Assembly: GCF_014750655.1 (NCBI RefSeq)
Contig: NZ_JABBXD010000004.1
Span: 204,845 to 268,844, forward strand
Direction of reading: 5' to 3'
Source of the DNA: Salinimonas profundi
GTDB lineage: Bacteria; Pseudomonadota; Gammaproteobacteria; Enterobacterales; Alteromonadaceae
Length of the DNA: 64,000 bases
Of this stretch, positions 1 through 8,687 are shown piece by piece. The notes below the pieces were generated by a model. It searched no databases. It saw nothing but the letters and a program-made list of their open reading frames with translations, and had not been told where the DNA came from. Each line of letters starts with the position of its first letter. The first letter of the stretch is position 1. The translations under genes were made by a program, and so were the position numbers.

Positions 1-2481
1 TTCAAGCTCTCCGTCTTCCATATGCAGATAAGCCAGATTATTCAGTACAACAAAGTTGTCAGGCAGCTTTTTAAGTACCTGCGAGTAAATCTCCTTGGCC
101 TGCTGACGATCTGTACCAATCAGGCGCTCGGCATAGAGCATGGTCGCGCGAATATCATCAGGATGGTTCTGATAATGCTCCTGTAAAAATGAGAATGTCT
201 CCTCTTTTTTACCAGCACTTTCCAGGCTGGCAACCACGAGTAATGTATTTTTCGGATTAGACGTATCTTCGTAGGCCGCTTTGGCATCTTCAATTGCCGC
301 TTCATCGTTACCTTCAAGAAGGTTGATGCGCGCCGTAATCCCGCGAACGAAAGGAACATCAAGCACCTGCTCCGGCACATTTTCTAAGACTTTACGCGCT
401 GCTTCCGGCTTTTTCTGGACCGCAAGAAAATACGCTTTCAATACCCGGACCTGAGTATCGGGCCGCTTCTCCAGAAAACGATTGATAGTGGTGATTGCAT
501 CAGCATGATTATTTTGCGCATCATCTAATAACAATTTACCCAATACCGCGCTTTTGTCGGCCGGATACAAAGACACCCATTTTTTATAATGATCTTGCGC
601 TTTTTTCACCGCGCCTGATCGCAACAATGCCTGGCCTTCCATCTGCCAATAGCCTTTAGGCGCGTCTTTATTGGCTTTAAATGGGGACAGGGTATCCATG
701 ACCGCATCGTAATTCTGCTCAGCAAACTGTAAGCGGGCCAGCGCCAGGCGCAGTGCGTCATCATCTTTATTGTTAATTAAGGTGCTTTCGATACGGCTTT
801 TCACCTGGGCGGTGTCGCCGCCACGCTGACTGACAGAGGCGTACAGCAAACCTAATGCTTTGGTGTCAGTCGCATCCTTTTTCAGCACCTTTTCCAGTAA
901 TGTTTCAGCATCCTGATATTTTTCGCTGATGATATACAGTTTTGCCTGTGCCAGCTGCACCTGACGGTCATCAGGGCCACGCTCGCTGGCTTTATTCATC
1001 ATGGTTGTCGCTTCTTCGATATTTTTTTCTTTCAGCGCCAGTTCTGCCAGATAGATATAAGGGTCCGGATCATCAGGATTATTTTCAATCCACTTATTGG
1101 CCATTTCGCGGGCTTTTTCACTTTGCCCGGTGTTAACGTATGCTGCCAGCAAGGTTTTTTGCGTAGCCACATTGTCCGGCGCCTGCTCAGCCGCACTTTG
1201 CAGATTAACCAGCCCTTCCACATCGTTCACTGATAACTGCAGTACACCAAGCCGGGCAAGATCTTCAGCTTCCTGACTCAGCTCACTGCTTTTATCAATC
1301 ATTTTTTGCGCATCGACCATGTTGCCTTCACGCAATAACTGAAAACCCGCCTTGGAAAATAATGCGGCATCAGTTTCACTCTCACCGTCCACCCGCGACA
1401 AAATCATGGTGGCTTCTTCGTTCTCGCCTTGTCGTAACAAGCTGTCTGCCAGCATTCTTAACGCGGGGTGATTGTCCGGTAAATTGGAGGCAATCATCGA
1501 CAGATGCTGACTGGTGGCAGAATAATCTTCCAGTTTATAAGCAGCATAGCCGGCAATTAAGCGGGCCGCCGGGCCAGATTGTCCCGACTGAATGGCCTTT
1601 TCTAAATGAATAAGCGCCGCTTCGTAATTCTCTTTCGCAGATTCGATGAGGCCCTGATACTGATTCAGCAAACCATTATTCGGATACTGTTTAAGCATCT
1701 CGCTAACATACGGGCTCGCTTCAGCAACCTGGCGCGTCTCAATCAGCAGGCTGACCAGCGCAAACTTTTTACTCAAATCATTCGGATTGGCGTCTATATA
1801 GGCTTTGTAATTATCAATCGCGCCTTGTAAGTCTCCCGTCAGCGCACTTAATTTTGCCAGTTGAAGCAGCACATCATTGTTATCAGGCGATTTTTCTGCC
1901 GCCGCTTTTGTTTTTTCCAGAGCAGCGGCGTACTCTTTATCCATGATGTCCGGGTAGGCCAGGCTCAGCGATTGATACACAGAGTCAGTCTGCATTTCGC
2001 TAATCTGATCGATCAGGGTCCGGGCTTCTTTTTGCTTATCCAGTTGCACCAGCGCCTGCAATTTATAAAAGGCAACTTCAGCGGTTTCGCTTTCGCTCAT
2101 TCCTTCATGTCGAATTTCCATATCCACCAGCGCATTTTCAGCCCCGGTCTGTTGGTAAGCTTTGGACAGCAGCGGAATAATTTCAGAGGCGGAATAGCCC
2201 AGTTCCAGAGCGCGATTGAGCTCCTTTTCAGCCGCTTCCATTTGCCCGGTCGCCATATAAAGTCGACCCAGCTCAAAGCGCGCTTCGCCAGATTTCGGGT
2301 CAGCTTTAATCGCGTTTTTATACTCGATAATGGCCGCATCCATATCCTGCTGTTGGGTATAGCCACGGGCGGCTTCCAGATGTTCGTCCATGGATTTTTC
2401 GCCGCAACCGCCTAAAGCCAGAGAAACGGATAACGCTACGCAAAGCGGCGCAACTTTTTTACTCACTGTAGTTAATTTCAT
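1..2481 (-). CDS. prsT: PEP-CTERM system TPR-repeat lipoprotein (PrsT-like), 3' end cut by window edge
   Basis: The frame stays open from the ATG at 2479-2481 to the left edge, giving 827 residues; the C-terminus is missing. Residues 1-26 form a lipoprotein signal with lipobox LGGC (Cys26), so the protein should be lipidated in the envelope. The rest is a long run of tetratricopeptide-like helix pairs, for example EYKNAIKADPKSGEARFELG near residue 55. A Cys-lipidated, roughly 900-residue TPR solenoid of this kind matches PrsT, which accompanies exosortase/PEP-CTERM exopolysaccharide loci. The exosortase itself is not in the window. It is divergent from deaD across a 221-base gap. The TPR nature is clear; the PrsT name is an inference from overall architecture. 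Confidence 0.8.
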   Translation of the reverse strand, partial: MKLTTVSKKVAPLCVALSVSLALGGCGEKSMDEHLEAARGYTQQQDMDAAIIEYKNAIKADPKSGEARFELGRLYMATGQMEAAEKELNRALELGYSASEIIPLLSKAYQQTGAENALVDMEIRHEGMSESETAEVAFYKLQALVQLDKQKEARTLIDQISEMQTDSVYQSLSLAYPDIMDKEYAAALEKTKAAAEKSPDNNDVLLQLAKLSALTGDLQGAIDNYKAYIDANPNDLSKKFALVSLLIETRQVAEASPYVSEMLKQYPNNGLLNQYQGLIESAKENYEAALIHLEKAIQSGQSGPAARLIAGYAAYKLEDYSATSQHLSMIASNLPDNHPALRMLADSLLRQGENEEATMILSRVDGESETDAALFSKAGFQLLREGNMVDAQKMIDKSSELSQEAEDLARLGVLQLSVNDVEGLVNLQSAAEQAPDNVATQKTLLAAYVNTGQSEKAREMANKWIENNPDDPDPYIYLAELALKEKNIEEATTMMNKASERGPDDRQVQLAQAKLYIISEKYQDAETLLEKVLKKDATDTKALGLLYASVSQRGGDTAQVKSRIESTLINNKDDDALRLALARLQFAEQNYDAVMDTLSPFKANKDAPKGYWQMEGQALLRSGAVKKAQDHYKKWVSLYPADKSAVLGKLLLDDAQNNHADAITTINRFLEKRPDTQVRVLKAYFLAVQKKPEAARKVLENVPEQVLDVPFVRGITARINLLEGNDEAAIEDAKAAYEDTSNPKNTLLVVASLESAGKKEETFSFLQEHYQNHPDDIRATMLYAERLIGTDRQQAKEIYSQVLKKLPDNFVVLNNLAYLHMEDGELE

Positions 2482-2702
2482 CCTATACACCTGTATTCAC
2501 TGTCGTTTTAATTGTGTAACTGATTGAGTTTATCGCCTGTAAGAGAATATGCCAGCGAAGATTTATAATCCATTATTGGTCCTGTTTCGTAACGGCCATG
2601 GTTTTACGTGGTATCTGACGCTCAGATGCCCTATAATAATGGTTTTGCAATAACACCAGCGCAATTTCGCCGCTGAGTCTGCCTTACCCATCAGGATCGT
2701 GA

Positions 2703-4400
2703 ATGACCACTACTGTCGATTTGACATTTAAAGACCTCAACTTACCACAACCTATCTTACAAGCCCTTGAAAAAGTCGGCTATGAAAAGCCATCGCCGAT
2801 TCAGGCTGAAAGTATACCGTTGCTACTGGAAGGCCACGATCTGTTGGGGCAGGCACAAACAGGGACAGGAAAAACCGCCGCATTTGCCTTGCCAATGCTG
2901 GCAAATATTGACGCCGATGCCAGACATCCTCAATTGCTGGTGCTGGCGCCAACCCGCGAACTGGCTATTCAGGTTGCTGAAGCCTTTCAGGTTTATGCCA
3001 GCTTCTCTCAGAAGATTAAAGTACTGCCTGTATACGGGGGTCAGTCTTACGATAACCAGATTCGCCAGCTCAAACGCGGTGTCCAGGTTGTCGTCGGTAC
3101 GCCCGGCCGTATCATCGACCATATTAAACGCAAAACGCTGAATCTTGGTGAGCTGAAGTACCTGGTACTTGATGAAGCCGACGAAATGCTGCGCATGGGC
3201 TTTATTGACGATGTAGAAACGATTCTGTCAAACGCACCGGAAGAGCGTCAGACAGCGTTGTTCTCTGCCACTATGCCAGGGCCGATTAAGAAAATAACCC
3301 AGCGTTATCTTAAAGATCCCAAGCATGTAAAAATTGAGTCTAAAGTGTCTACCGCGTCGACCATTCGTCAGCGCTATTGTCAGATCGCTGGCCATCATAA
3401 GCTTGAAGCGCTGACACGAATTATGGAAGTCGAGCCCTTTGATGGCATGATCATCTTTGTTCGCACCAAGACCGCCACGGTAGAGCTGGCCGAAAAACTG
3501 TCAGCCCGGGGCTATGACGTTGAGCCTCTAAATGGTGACATCCCTCAAAACGCCCGTGAGCGTACAGTGGATAAGCTTAAGAAAGGCGATATCGATATCC
3601 TGGTAGCCACCGACGTGGTCGCCCGCGGCCTTGACGTTGAGCGTGTCAGTCACGTGGTTAACTATGACGTGCCGTACGATACAGAGTCCTACGTTCACCG
3701 TATTGGTCGTACTGGCCGTGCTGGTCGTGCCGGTGATGCGATTCTGTTTATCTCACACCGTGAGAAGCGGATGTTGTTTGCGATTGAAAAAACAACGCGT
3801 CAGCCTATTGAAGTGATGCCTATTCCTTCAATCAATGAATTAAACGAAACCCGTTTGTCGAAATTCAAGCAGTCGGTAGCAGAGGCCTGTTCTGATGACA
3901 GCCTTGAATCGTTGATGCCTATTGTTGAGTCGCTCAAAGAAGAAACCGAAGCTGACCCGGAAACGTTGCTGGCGGCGCTAGTGAAGCTGGCGCAGGGTAA
4001 TGAGCCACTGCTGCTTAAAGAGTCTGATCGTCCGGACTTACATAGCAAGCCTCCTCGTCAGGATAGAAATCCCCGCGACCGTGGCAATGATCGTGAGCGC
4101 AAAAAGCCACGCGGTAAAAGCAAGCCGGAAGCAGGTATGCAGCGTTATCGTATTGAAGTGGGTCATACCCACGGTGCGAAGCCGGGTAATATCGTTGGCG
4201 CCATCGCTAATGAGGCAAACCTTAAGAGTAAGAATATTGGTGCTATCGAAATTTATGATAATTTCAGCACGGTTGATTTACCGGACGGTATGCCAGAACA
4301 AACCCGCGACATTCTGCGTAAAACCCGCGTAGCTGGCCAGCGTCTGAATCTTCGTGAGTGGAGTGATGCGCCGCCGAAGCGCCGTGGTCCGAAACGGTAA
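2703..4400 (+). CDS. deaD: ATP-dependent DEAD-box RNA helicase DeaD/CsdA
   Basis: Unwinds RNA duplexes in ribosome assembly and mRNA turnover, especially in the cold. Visible motifs: Q motif Gln34, Walker A AQTGTGKT (51-58), PTRELA, DEAD (157-160), SAT (188-190), and HRIGRTGR (332-339). A basic, glycine/arginine-rich linker (about 440-480) leads to a C-terminal DbpA-type RNA-binding domain (IEVGHTHGAKPGNIVG). At 565 residues it is somewhat shorter than the E. coli protein (about 629). The start is the ATG after CAGGATCGTGA. It stands alone and is followed by a hairpin terminator. Confidence 0.95.
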   Translation: MTTTVDLTFKDLNLPQPILQALEKVGYEKPSPIQAESIPLLLEGHDLLGQAQTGTGKTAAFALPMLANIDADARHPQLLVLAPTRELAIQVAEAFQVYASFSQKIKVLPVYGGQSYDNQIRQLKRGVQVVVGTPGRIIDHIKRKTLNLGELKYLVLDEADEMLRMGFIDDVETILSNAPEERQTALFSATMPGPIKKITQRYLKDPKHVKIESKVSTASTIRQRYCQIAGHHKLEALTRIMEVEPFDGMIIFVRTKTATVELAEKLSARGYDVEPLNGDIPQNARERTVDKLKKGDIDILVATDVVARGLDVERVSHVVNYDVPYDTESYVHRIGRTGRAGRAGDAILFISHREKRMLFAIEKTTRQPIEVMPIPSINELNETRLSKFKQSVAEACSDDSLESLMPIVESLKEETEADPETLLAALVKLAQGNEPLLLKESDRPDLHSKPPRQDRNPRDRGNDRERKKPRGKSKPEAGMQRYRIEVGHTHGAKPGNIVGAIANEANLKSKNIGAIEIYDNFSTVDLPDGMPEQTRDILRKTRVAGQRLNLREWSDAPPKRRGPKR

Positions 4401-4469
4401 GATATAAGAAAACATTGGGATATAATTAAACGTAATATATTTTCCGATTTAATTGTTTCTAATAAATAA

Positions 4470-4496
4470 GTAAAAGCGTCAGAATGGCGCTTTTAC
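4470..4496 (+). terminator. Hairpin terminator after deaD
   Basis: Stem GTAAAAGCG (4470-4478) pairs with CGCTTTTAC (4488-4496) around a 9-base loop. The stem itself ends in T4 rather than a long U tract, so termination may be partial. It lies between deaD and cysG. Confidence 0.55.
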
Positions 4497-4521
4497 TGTT
4501 TCTGGCTCCTGAGAAAATTCC

Positions 4522-5916
4522 ATGCGTTACTTTCCTGTCTTTCTTGATACCCATTCACTGCAATGTCTGATTGTCGGCGCCGGTGAAGTGGCGGCGCGCA
4601 AACTGGAATTAATGCTTAAAAGTGAGGCACAGGTAACCGTAGTTGCCCCTGATGTTTGTAATACCGTAGCTGGCTATGCAGAGCATCCACAGGTTACTAT
4701 TTTGCAGCGCCCGTTTGAGGAGCAGGATTTGGCAAGCGCGGATATCGCGTTTGTCGCCACCAACGATGAGGCACTGAACGCGACGATCCGCCGTCTGGGT
4801 GACAAGCACAACGTGTTGGTAAATGTGGTAGATAACACCCCACTTTGCCAGTTCATCACTCCATCCATTATCGACCGTTCACCCATCACCATCGCGATGA
4901 GCAGTGGTGGCGTGGCGCCGGTTTTGCTGCGCTATCTGCGTCAGAAACTAGAAAGCGTGATCCCGACTCACATCAGTCGTCTTGGACGCTTTTCAGAAAA
5001 ATTTCGCGACAAGGTCAAGCAGACCCTTAACGGCGTCACCGCCCGTCGATACTTTTGGGAGGATGTGCTCGACGGTGATATTGCGGAGCTGATTGAGAAA
5101 GGGCAGAACGAAAAGGCTGAACAGCGCTTTGAGGAAGCATTAAGCGCGGCAGCGTCAGACACCATGCCTCAGGGTCAGGTTTACCTGGTCGGTGCCGGGC
5201 CCGGTGACCCTGATTTATTGACATTTCGGGCCCTGCGGCTGATGCAAAAGGCCGATGTGGTGATATACGACAGACTGGTGTCAGCCCCGATTCTGGAGCT
5301 TGTTAGACGCGATGCTGAAAAAATCTATGTGGGTAAGCAAAAGTCTAATCATTCATTACCCCAGGATGACATCAATGCGCTGATGGTTAGCGAAGCCAAA
5401 AAAGGCAACCGCGTGGTGCGTTTAAAAGGCGGCGATCCGTTTATCTTTGGTCGCGGCGGTGAGGAAATACAGGTCCTGCTCCAGCATGGAATAGAGTTTC
5501 AGGTTGTGCCTGGCATCACCGCAGCCAGTGGGGCTGCCAGCTATGCGGGCATTCCCCTTACCCACCGCGATCATGCGCAATCGGTGACATTTACCACCGG
5601 TCATTTAAAGGATGGTACGGTAGATCTCGACTGGTCTGCGCTGGCCAGCGAGCACCGCACACTGGTATTTTACATGGGCCTGACCGGCCTGCCTGTTATC
5701 TGCCAGAAGCTTACAGAACATGGACTACCTGCATCGACGCCCATCGCGTTGATCCAGCAGGCGACATTACCCGAGCAGCGGGTTGTTACCGGTACGCTGG
5801 CAGATATTGCCGATAACCCTGCCACTGCGCAAATGCAGCCGCCCACCCTGATCATTGTGGGCAGCGTGGTTTCGCTGCATCATCAGCTTGACTGGTTTAC
5901 TGCCCCTGAGCACTGA
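4522..5916 (+). CDS. cysG: Siroheme synthase CysG (trifunctional)
   Basis: Converts uroporphyrinogen III to siroheme, the cofactor of sulfite and nitrite reductases. The N-terminal half (1 to about 200) is the precorrin-2 dehydrogenase/ferrochelatase with the nucleotide-binding VGAGEVAARK loop. Asp104 (VVDNTP), the catalytic aspartate of CysG, is present, as is Ser128 (AMSSGG), the regulatory phosphoserine position. The C-terminal half (about 217-455) is the SAM-dependent uroporphyrinogen-III C-methyltransferase, with VGAGPGDPDLLT and RLKGGDPFIFGRGGEE. The length of 464 is normal. No sulfate-assimilation gene is adjacent. Confidence 0.97.
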   Translation: MRYFPVFLDTHSLQCLIVGAGEVAARKLELMLKSEAQVTVVAPDVCNTVAGYAEHPQVTILQRPFEEQDLASADIAFVATNDEALNATIRRLGDKHNVLVNVVDNTPLCQFITPSIIDRSPITIAMSSGGVAPVLLRYLRQKLESVIPTHISRLGRFSEKFRDKVKQTLNGVTARRYFWEDVLDGDIAELIEKGQNEKAEQRFEEALSAAASDTMPQGQVYLVGAGPGDPDLLTFRALRLMQKADVVIYDRLVSAPILELVRRDAEKIYVGKQKSNHSLPQDDINALMVSEAKKGNRVVRLKGGDPFIFGRGGEEIQVLLQHGIEFQVVPGITAASGAASYAGIPLTHRDHAQSVTFTTGHLKDGTVDLDWSALASEHRTLVFYMGLTGLPVICQKLTEHGLPASTPIALIQQATLPEQRVVTGTLADIADNPATAQMQPPTLIIVGSVVSLHHQLDWFTAPEH

Positions 5917-5990
5917 TTTTACGGCTTTAACTTTACCTTTGATAAATGCTGCGCATAATAGAGCAATGGTTTAAATAATAAGCAGTAAAA

Positions 5991-6938
5991 ATGCAAACTC
6001 GCTGTCTGATTGTTGGTATGTTGCTGTGGGTGTTTACCGGTCAGGTAAGTGGCGAGCAGCTCAGCTTTTCCTTATCACAAAATCAAAACACGCTGAGCTA
6101 CGATTACCGCTGGTCTCGCCAGGGGCAGCAACCGGCATCTTTATCATTCAGCCTGGACCGACAGGCGATGGCTAAGGCACCTGCCATACAAAACAACTAC
6201 TCGCCGGCACTGGTACAGCGCTATGTTTATGTAGAGCTGATGAAAGCAGCCAAAGAGATAGATCCTAAACAAGCCAAAATAAATATTAATCGCCGCCATC
6301 GCGGTATGGAAATCAGTGTCAGTTCTACCAGCGCGGCCCGTAATAAACGCATAACTGAGCAGCTAAGTACCTTGCAGGAGCAGGCGTACGATAGTTATTT
6401 GCAGGAAAACTACTACACAAGATACACCACGGTATTTAATGAAGAAGCGGTCAAGCCCGACCATATCCGCTTTATTCACGAGTATATTGAACCGCTAATT
6501 CCCCTTTCCCAGGCTATTTATGACTCGGTGAGTAAGCAGGCGGATGCGCGTGAATATTTTAATTTTCTGCTGAGCTGGGTACAAAGCATTCCCTACGACA
6601 GACTGGCGAATCGTGCGGACAATAATGGCGCTGGCTTTCTGCCTCCTGCAGGCTTGCTGGCCCAGAATAAAGGCGACTGTGACAGCAAATCAGTGATGAC
6701 CGCGGCCATTGCCCGCGGCTTTCTGCCTGATACGCCGATGATTTTGGTGCTGTTGCCCGGCCACGCCCTGCTTGGCGTCGCGCTAACGCCGCAGGCTGGC
6801 GATCAGACCCTCACCTACGATTCGAAAACCTATGTCCTCTTTGAGCCAACCGGCCCGGCCCAGTTACCTATGGGTCAGGTAGCACCGGATAGTCGCCAGG
6901 CACTGGCAAACAGACATTTCACGATAGAACAAATATAA
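5991..6938 (+). CDS. Secreted transglutaminase-like protein, function unknown
   Basis: A protein of 315 residues with an N-terminal signal peptide (hydrophobic 4-18, likely cleavage after VSG). The C-terminal part has a transglutaminase/papain-like core: Cys230 in NKGDCDSKS, His258 in LPGHALLG, and an acidic residue in FEPTGPA (Glu285). The order and spacing of Cys, His and acid match the transglutaminase-like superfamily, suggesting an amide-bond hydrolase or transferase acting in the periplasm. The N-terminal 200 residues are not recognised. It ends at a strong hairpin facing the convergent phoH gene. The substrate cannot be told from the sequence. Confidence 0.75.
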   Translation: MQTRCLIVGMLLWVFTGQVSGEQLSFSLSQNQNTLSYDYRWSRQGQQPASLSFSLDRQAMAKAPAIQNNYSPALVQRYVYVELMKAAKEIDPKQAKININRRHRGMEISVSSTSAARNKRITEQLSTLQEQAYDSYLQENYYTRYTTVFNEEAVKPDHIRFIHEYIEPLIPLSQAIYDSVSKQADAREYFNFLLSWVQSIPYDRLANRADNNGAGFLPPAGLLAQNKGDCDSKSVMTAAIARGFLPDTPMILVLLPGHALLGVALTPQAGDQTLTYDSKTYVLFEPTGPAQLPMGQVAPDSRQALANRHFTIEQI

Positions 6939-6939
6939 A

Positions 6940-6957
6940 CGCCCCGGAACCGGGGCG
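6940..6957. terminator. Bidirectional hairpin between convergent genes
   Basis: An 8-base perfect stem CGCCCCGG/CCGGGGCG with an AA loop lies two bases after the stop of the transglutaminase-like gene and 32 bases beyond the stop of phoH. On the minus strand it is followed by TTTATATTT, on the plus strand by CTTTAC. Confidence 0.7.
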
Positions 6958-6989
6958 CTTTACATGAATGGCACTTACAGCGCCTGTGT

Positions 6990-8387
6990 TTATAAATGCT
7001 CTTCGGCAAATTGCGCCAGACGGGAGCGCACTACACCATCAAGGTTAAGGGTGGCACTGCCAGAGAAGTTTTTAAACTTTTCAACCAGATAGGTCAGCCC
7101 CGACGTAACCGGCGAGAGGTAATTACTATCAATTTGCGCCAGGTTACCGCTGCATATCAGTTTGGTGCCCTCACCACATCGTGTAATGATGGTTTTTAGC
7201 TGCGCCGCGGTCAGGTTTTGCGACTCATCCAAAATAACGATGGCATTCTGAATACTTCTTCCGCGCATAAAATTAACAGACTTGTACTGAATATTGGCTT
7301 TTTCCATGATGTAACTCATGGAGCTTTTGGCGTTTTCATCATGCTTATGCAAAACCTCCAGCGAGTCAGTAATGGCTGCCAGCCACGGCAACATTTTTTC
7401 TTCCTCGGTGCCGGGCAGAAAGCCAATAGACTCTGCGATATCCGGCGTGCTGCGGGTCACAATGATCTTATCGTACATATTCTTTTCCACCACCATTTCA
7501 AGGGCGGCGGCCAGGGCAAGCAACGTTTTACCGCTACCGGCAGGACCGGTCAGTATTACCAGATCAATGTGCGCATCAAGTAATGCATGCAGCGCCATCG
7601 CCTGGCCAATATTTTTTGGCGATATGCCCCATGCATGGCGACTCATCAAACGCTCATAACCCAAATCAAGCAGCTCAATATGCTCTTCATCCACTGACTC
7701 GACCAAACCGGCAAAATGACGGGAGTCGTCCAGTAAAAATTCATTCACATACGCTTCGGGCAGCACGCTTCGCTCAAGCGTATGGATGGTATCGCGCCCC
7801 TCAGAGCGGCTTTCTACCGACTTCACCTGCTCCCAGAAATTTCCCTCAAACTGATGGTAGCCCCGCGACAAATATTTAATGTCACTGATTAACTGGTCAG
7901 TCCGATAGTCTTCGACATGCGCCAGACCGGCACCTTTGGCTTTAAGGCGCATGTTCAGATCTTTAGTGACCAGTACAACCTGCTGGGGAGCAAACGTTTT
8001 TTGTAAATGCAGAGCAACGTTGATAATCCGGTTATCATTTTCGTTACTGGTAAAAACCTGCTGAGACTCAGCCATACTTAAATCAGTAAAAATGGATAAC
8101 GCGCCGGTGGGTGCATCCTTACCCGCGCCCAGCCCTTCCATACTGACGCCCTCTATCATCGCCTCGGGCGAAGCGTCATGCAGCAAATCCTCCATGGCAC
8201 GAATTGATACCCGGGCATCACGGGCCACATCTTTTTTGCTGTCTTTGATGTAATCCAGTTCTTCGAGAACGGTCATGGGAATAACAACGTCGTTTTCTTT
8301 AAACGAGAGAAATGCGTGAGGTTCGTGAAGCAGTATGTTTGTGTCGAGGACGTAGATTTTAGTTTCTGGCGATTTTTTTCCTGGCAT
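6990..8387 (-). CDS. PIN domain - PhoH family ATPase
   Basis: A protein of 465 residues with two domains. An N-terminal PIN nuclease domain (about 10-160) starts with YVLDTNILL (Asp15). A C-terminal PhoH ATPase (from about 250) carries Walker A GPAGSGKT (281-288) and a Walker B-like IVILDESQNL, plus the VTRSTPDIAESIGFLPG segment typical of PhoH. This PIN-PhoH fusion (YlaK/PhoH2-like) is known as an ATP-driven RNA-processing protein in other bacteria. ATG is preceded by GGAGTGAAGG. It diverges from rapA. The RNA target is not known. Confidence 0.9.
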   Translation of the reverse strand: MPGKKSPETKIYVLDTNILLHEPHAFLSFKENDVVIPMTVLEELDYIKDSKKDVARDARVSIRAMEDLLHDASPEAMIEGVSMEGLGAGKDAPTGALSIFTDLSMAESQQVFTSNENDNRIINVALHLQKTFAPQQVVLVTKDLNMRLKAKGAGLAHVEDYRTDQLISDIKYLSRGYHQFEGNFWEQVKSVESRSEGRDTIHTLERSVLPEAYVNEFLLDDSRHFAGLVESVDEEHIELLDLGYERLMSRHAWGISPKNIGQAMALHALLDAHIDLVILTGPAGSGKTLLALAAALEMVVEKNMYDKIIVTRSTPDIAESIGFLPGTEEEKMLPWLAAITDSLEVLHKHDENAKSSMSYIMEKANIQYKSVNFMRGRSIQNAIVILDESQNLTAAQLKTIITRCGEGTKLICSGNLAQIDSNYLSPVTSGLTYLVEKFKNFSGSATLNLDGVVRSRLAQFAEEHL

Positions 8388-8687
8388 CCTTCACTCCGAT
8401 TGTCAAAGCTATGCCCGTCTGTACCGCTGACGCGCAATAGACGATTACGGGAGGAGCCGGTCGAACTTTACGACCCACTCCGTGTCGCATCGACTTACAC
8501 TTTCACCATAATCCAGAATTTGTGCTTTATCACTACTTTTTAGAATTTATTTTTTTTACACGCCATGAATTCTGCATAAATTTGAGATAAATCCTATATT
8601 TTAGGCAGGCACAGCCAAAGTGAACTTTATTCAGCAGGTCCGGATAAGTACAATACTGCCCCTTTGAAACACAGACAGCTAGGTATC
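8388..8687. other. Divergent intergenic region phoH / rapA
   Basis: This 300-base spacer holds the start regions of both divergent genes. An AT-rich stretch around 8540-8610 is the likely promoter zone, but no hexamer pair stands out. No additional gene is seen. Confidence 0.4.

Noticed and set aside
1861..2415. 184-codon open frame on the plus strand
   Set aside because: It is antisense to the TPR lipoprotein, has no matching domain, and the minus frame reads as clear TPR sequence throughout.
1..2481. Repeated DNA suggesting a CRISPR or tandem repeat array
   Set aside because: The repetition is at protein level (TPR helices) with diverged DNA; no identical spaced repeats.
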